Source: Bifidobacterium breve (lineage in GTDB: Bacteria; Actinomycetota; Acidimicrobiia; IMCC26256; PALSA-555). Taken from it: 5,041 nt of DNA. Below are positions 4,583 to 5,041 of this stretch, in pieces. A program made the translations under genes and the position numbers. Under the pieces are notes generated by a model that saw only the letters and a list, made by a program, of their open reading frames with translations, made no database searches and had not been told where the DNA came from. The stretch lies in NCBI GenBank assembly GCA_945889545.1, contig CAMDCC010000229.1, positions 1-5,041 of the forward strand, given 5' to 3'. Within the stretch, counting starts at the first letter, position 1; each line of letters opens with the position of its first letter.

Positions 4583-5041
4583 GCCCTCGCGTTGCGCGAC
4601 CGAACCGAAGCCCGGTTCCGCGCGATGGGAACCGACATCGTCGTGGTGGGTGTTGGCGCGTCCCGTTATCTCATCGACGAAGCCCCCGCGATGGTCGAGC
4701 GACTCGAAGCGCAATGGAGTCGCTTTCGTCCCGAGAGCGAGCTGTGCCATTTGAACGCATCGAGCGGCGCTCACGTCGTCGTGTCCGAGGAGCTCTTCGC
4801 CGTTGTCGAGCGTGCGGTGCTCGGGTGGCGTGAGACCTTCGGTCGCTACGACCCGACCGTGCTCGACGCAGTCGTCGCCGCGGGGTACGACCGCGATTTC
4901 GACGCCGTCGAGCGCGCGGGCGAGTCGGTGGAGCCCGGTCGGGCTGCGCCGGGTTGTGAGGGGATCGAGCTCGACCGGGTGGTGAGGTCCGTGCAGCTGC
5001 CGCCGGGCGTCGCGCTTGACCTCGGCGGGATCGGTAAGGGG
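4580..5041 (+). CDS. apbE: ApbE-family FAD:protein FMN transferase, N-terminal part, cut by the right window edge
   Basis: The 154 visible codons show the ApbE order of motifs: FRAMGTDI at residues 13-20 (family F-x-AMGT), WSRFRPESELCHLNA at 46-60 (FSRFxxxSELxxLN), GRYDPTVLDAVVAAGYDRDF at 88-107 (F/Y-DPTV), and DLGGIGKG at 147-154, the conserved flavin-binding segment, where the window ends. The family transfers FMN from FAD to a threonine or serine of target proteins, using Mg2+, and usually has about 250-340 residues, so roughly 100-180 remain outside. There is no signal peptide or lipobox at the N-terminus. This suggests a cytoplasmic enzyme, unlike the exported ApbE lipoproteins of many Gram-negative bacteria. 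It is translationally coupled to the secreted proline-rich protein; its flavoprotein substrate, often encoded nearby, may lie to the right. Whether the metal-binding C-terminal residues are intact cannot be seen. Confidence 0.92.
   Translation, partial: MALALRDRTEARFRAMGTDIVVVGVGASRYLIDEAPAMVERLEAQWSRFRPESELCHLNASSGAHVVVSEELFAVVERAVLGWRETFGRYDPTVLDAVVAAGYDRDFDAVERAGESVEPGRAAPGCEGIELDRVVRSVQLPPGVALDLGGIGKG

Noticed and set aside
4136..4774. Minus-strand open frame with a polyglycine run, spanning the proline-rich gene and the start of apbE.
   Set aside because: The glycines are the reverse reading of the CCN proline codons. The plus strand has a signal peptide, a start/stop overlap and ApbE motifs.

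Overview
The window is GC-rich, with G or C at most third codon positions, GTG starts, and genes that adjoin or overlap with very short gaps. This and the protein families (a TetR regulator divergent from an SDR, an AldA-type aldehyde dehydrogenase, an HD-containing Ppx/GppA, an ApbE without a signal peptide) suggest a high-GC actinobacterium, possibly of the Acidimicrobiia. That placement is inference, because there is no rRNA or other marker gene here.

Layout, left to right: (1) 1-240, minus strand, the N-terminal 80 codons of a short-chain dehydrogenase/reductase that continues past the left edge; (2) 241-295, a 55-bp divergent promoter region holding a 19-bp imperfect palindrome and a possible leaderless start; (3) 296-934, plus strand, a TetR-family regulator; (4) 915-2498, minus strand, a long-form Ppx/GppA phosphatase with a C-terminal HD domain, whose 3' end overlaps the TetR gene tail-to-tail by 20 bp; (5) 2499-2555, a 57-bp divergent promoter region; (6) 2556-4031, plus strand, a complete NAD(P)-dependent aldehyde dehydrogenase; (7) 4032-4115, a short gap ending in a hairpin that overlaps the next start codon; (8) 4116-4580, plus strand, a small exported proline/threonine/alanine-rich protein with 21 consecutive prolines near its C-terminus; (9) 4580-5041, plus strand, the N-terminal 154 codons of an ApbE-type FAD:protein FMN transferase, joined to the previous gene by a TGATG stop/start overlap and cut by the right edge.

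The TetR protein probably controls itself and the divergent SDR. The Ppx/GppA enzyme belongs to polyphosphate/(p)ppGpp metabolism, and the aldehyde dehydrogenase to general aldehyde oxidation; neither has an obvious functional tie to its neighbours. The right end is the least ordinary part: a low-complexity secreted protein with a polyproline stretch is translationally coupled to a flavin transferase. The known genes are all from familiar families. I see no mobile element, CRISPR array, tRNA or rRNA, and no clearly new multi-gene system. The most interesting signals concern expression: two matching leaderless-type starts, a likely TetR operator, a hairpin over a start codon, and polyproline placed just before a coupled start.
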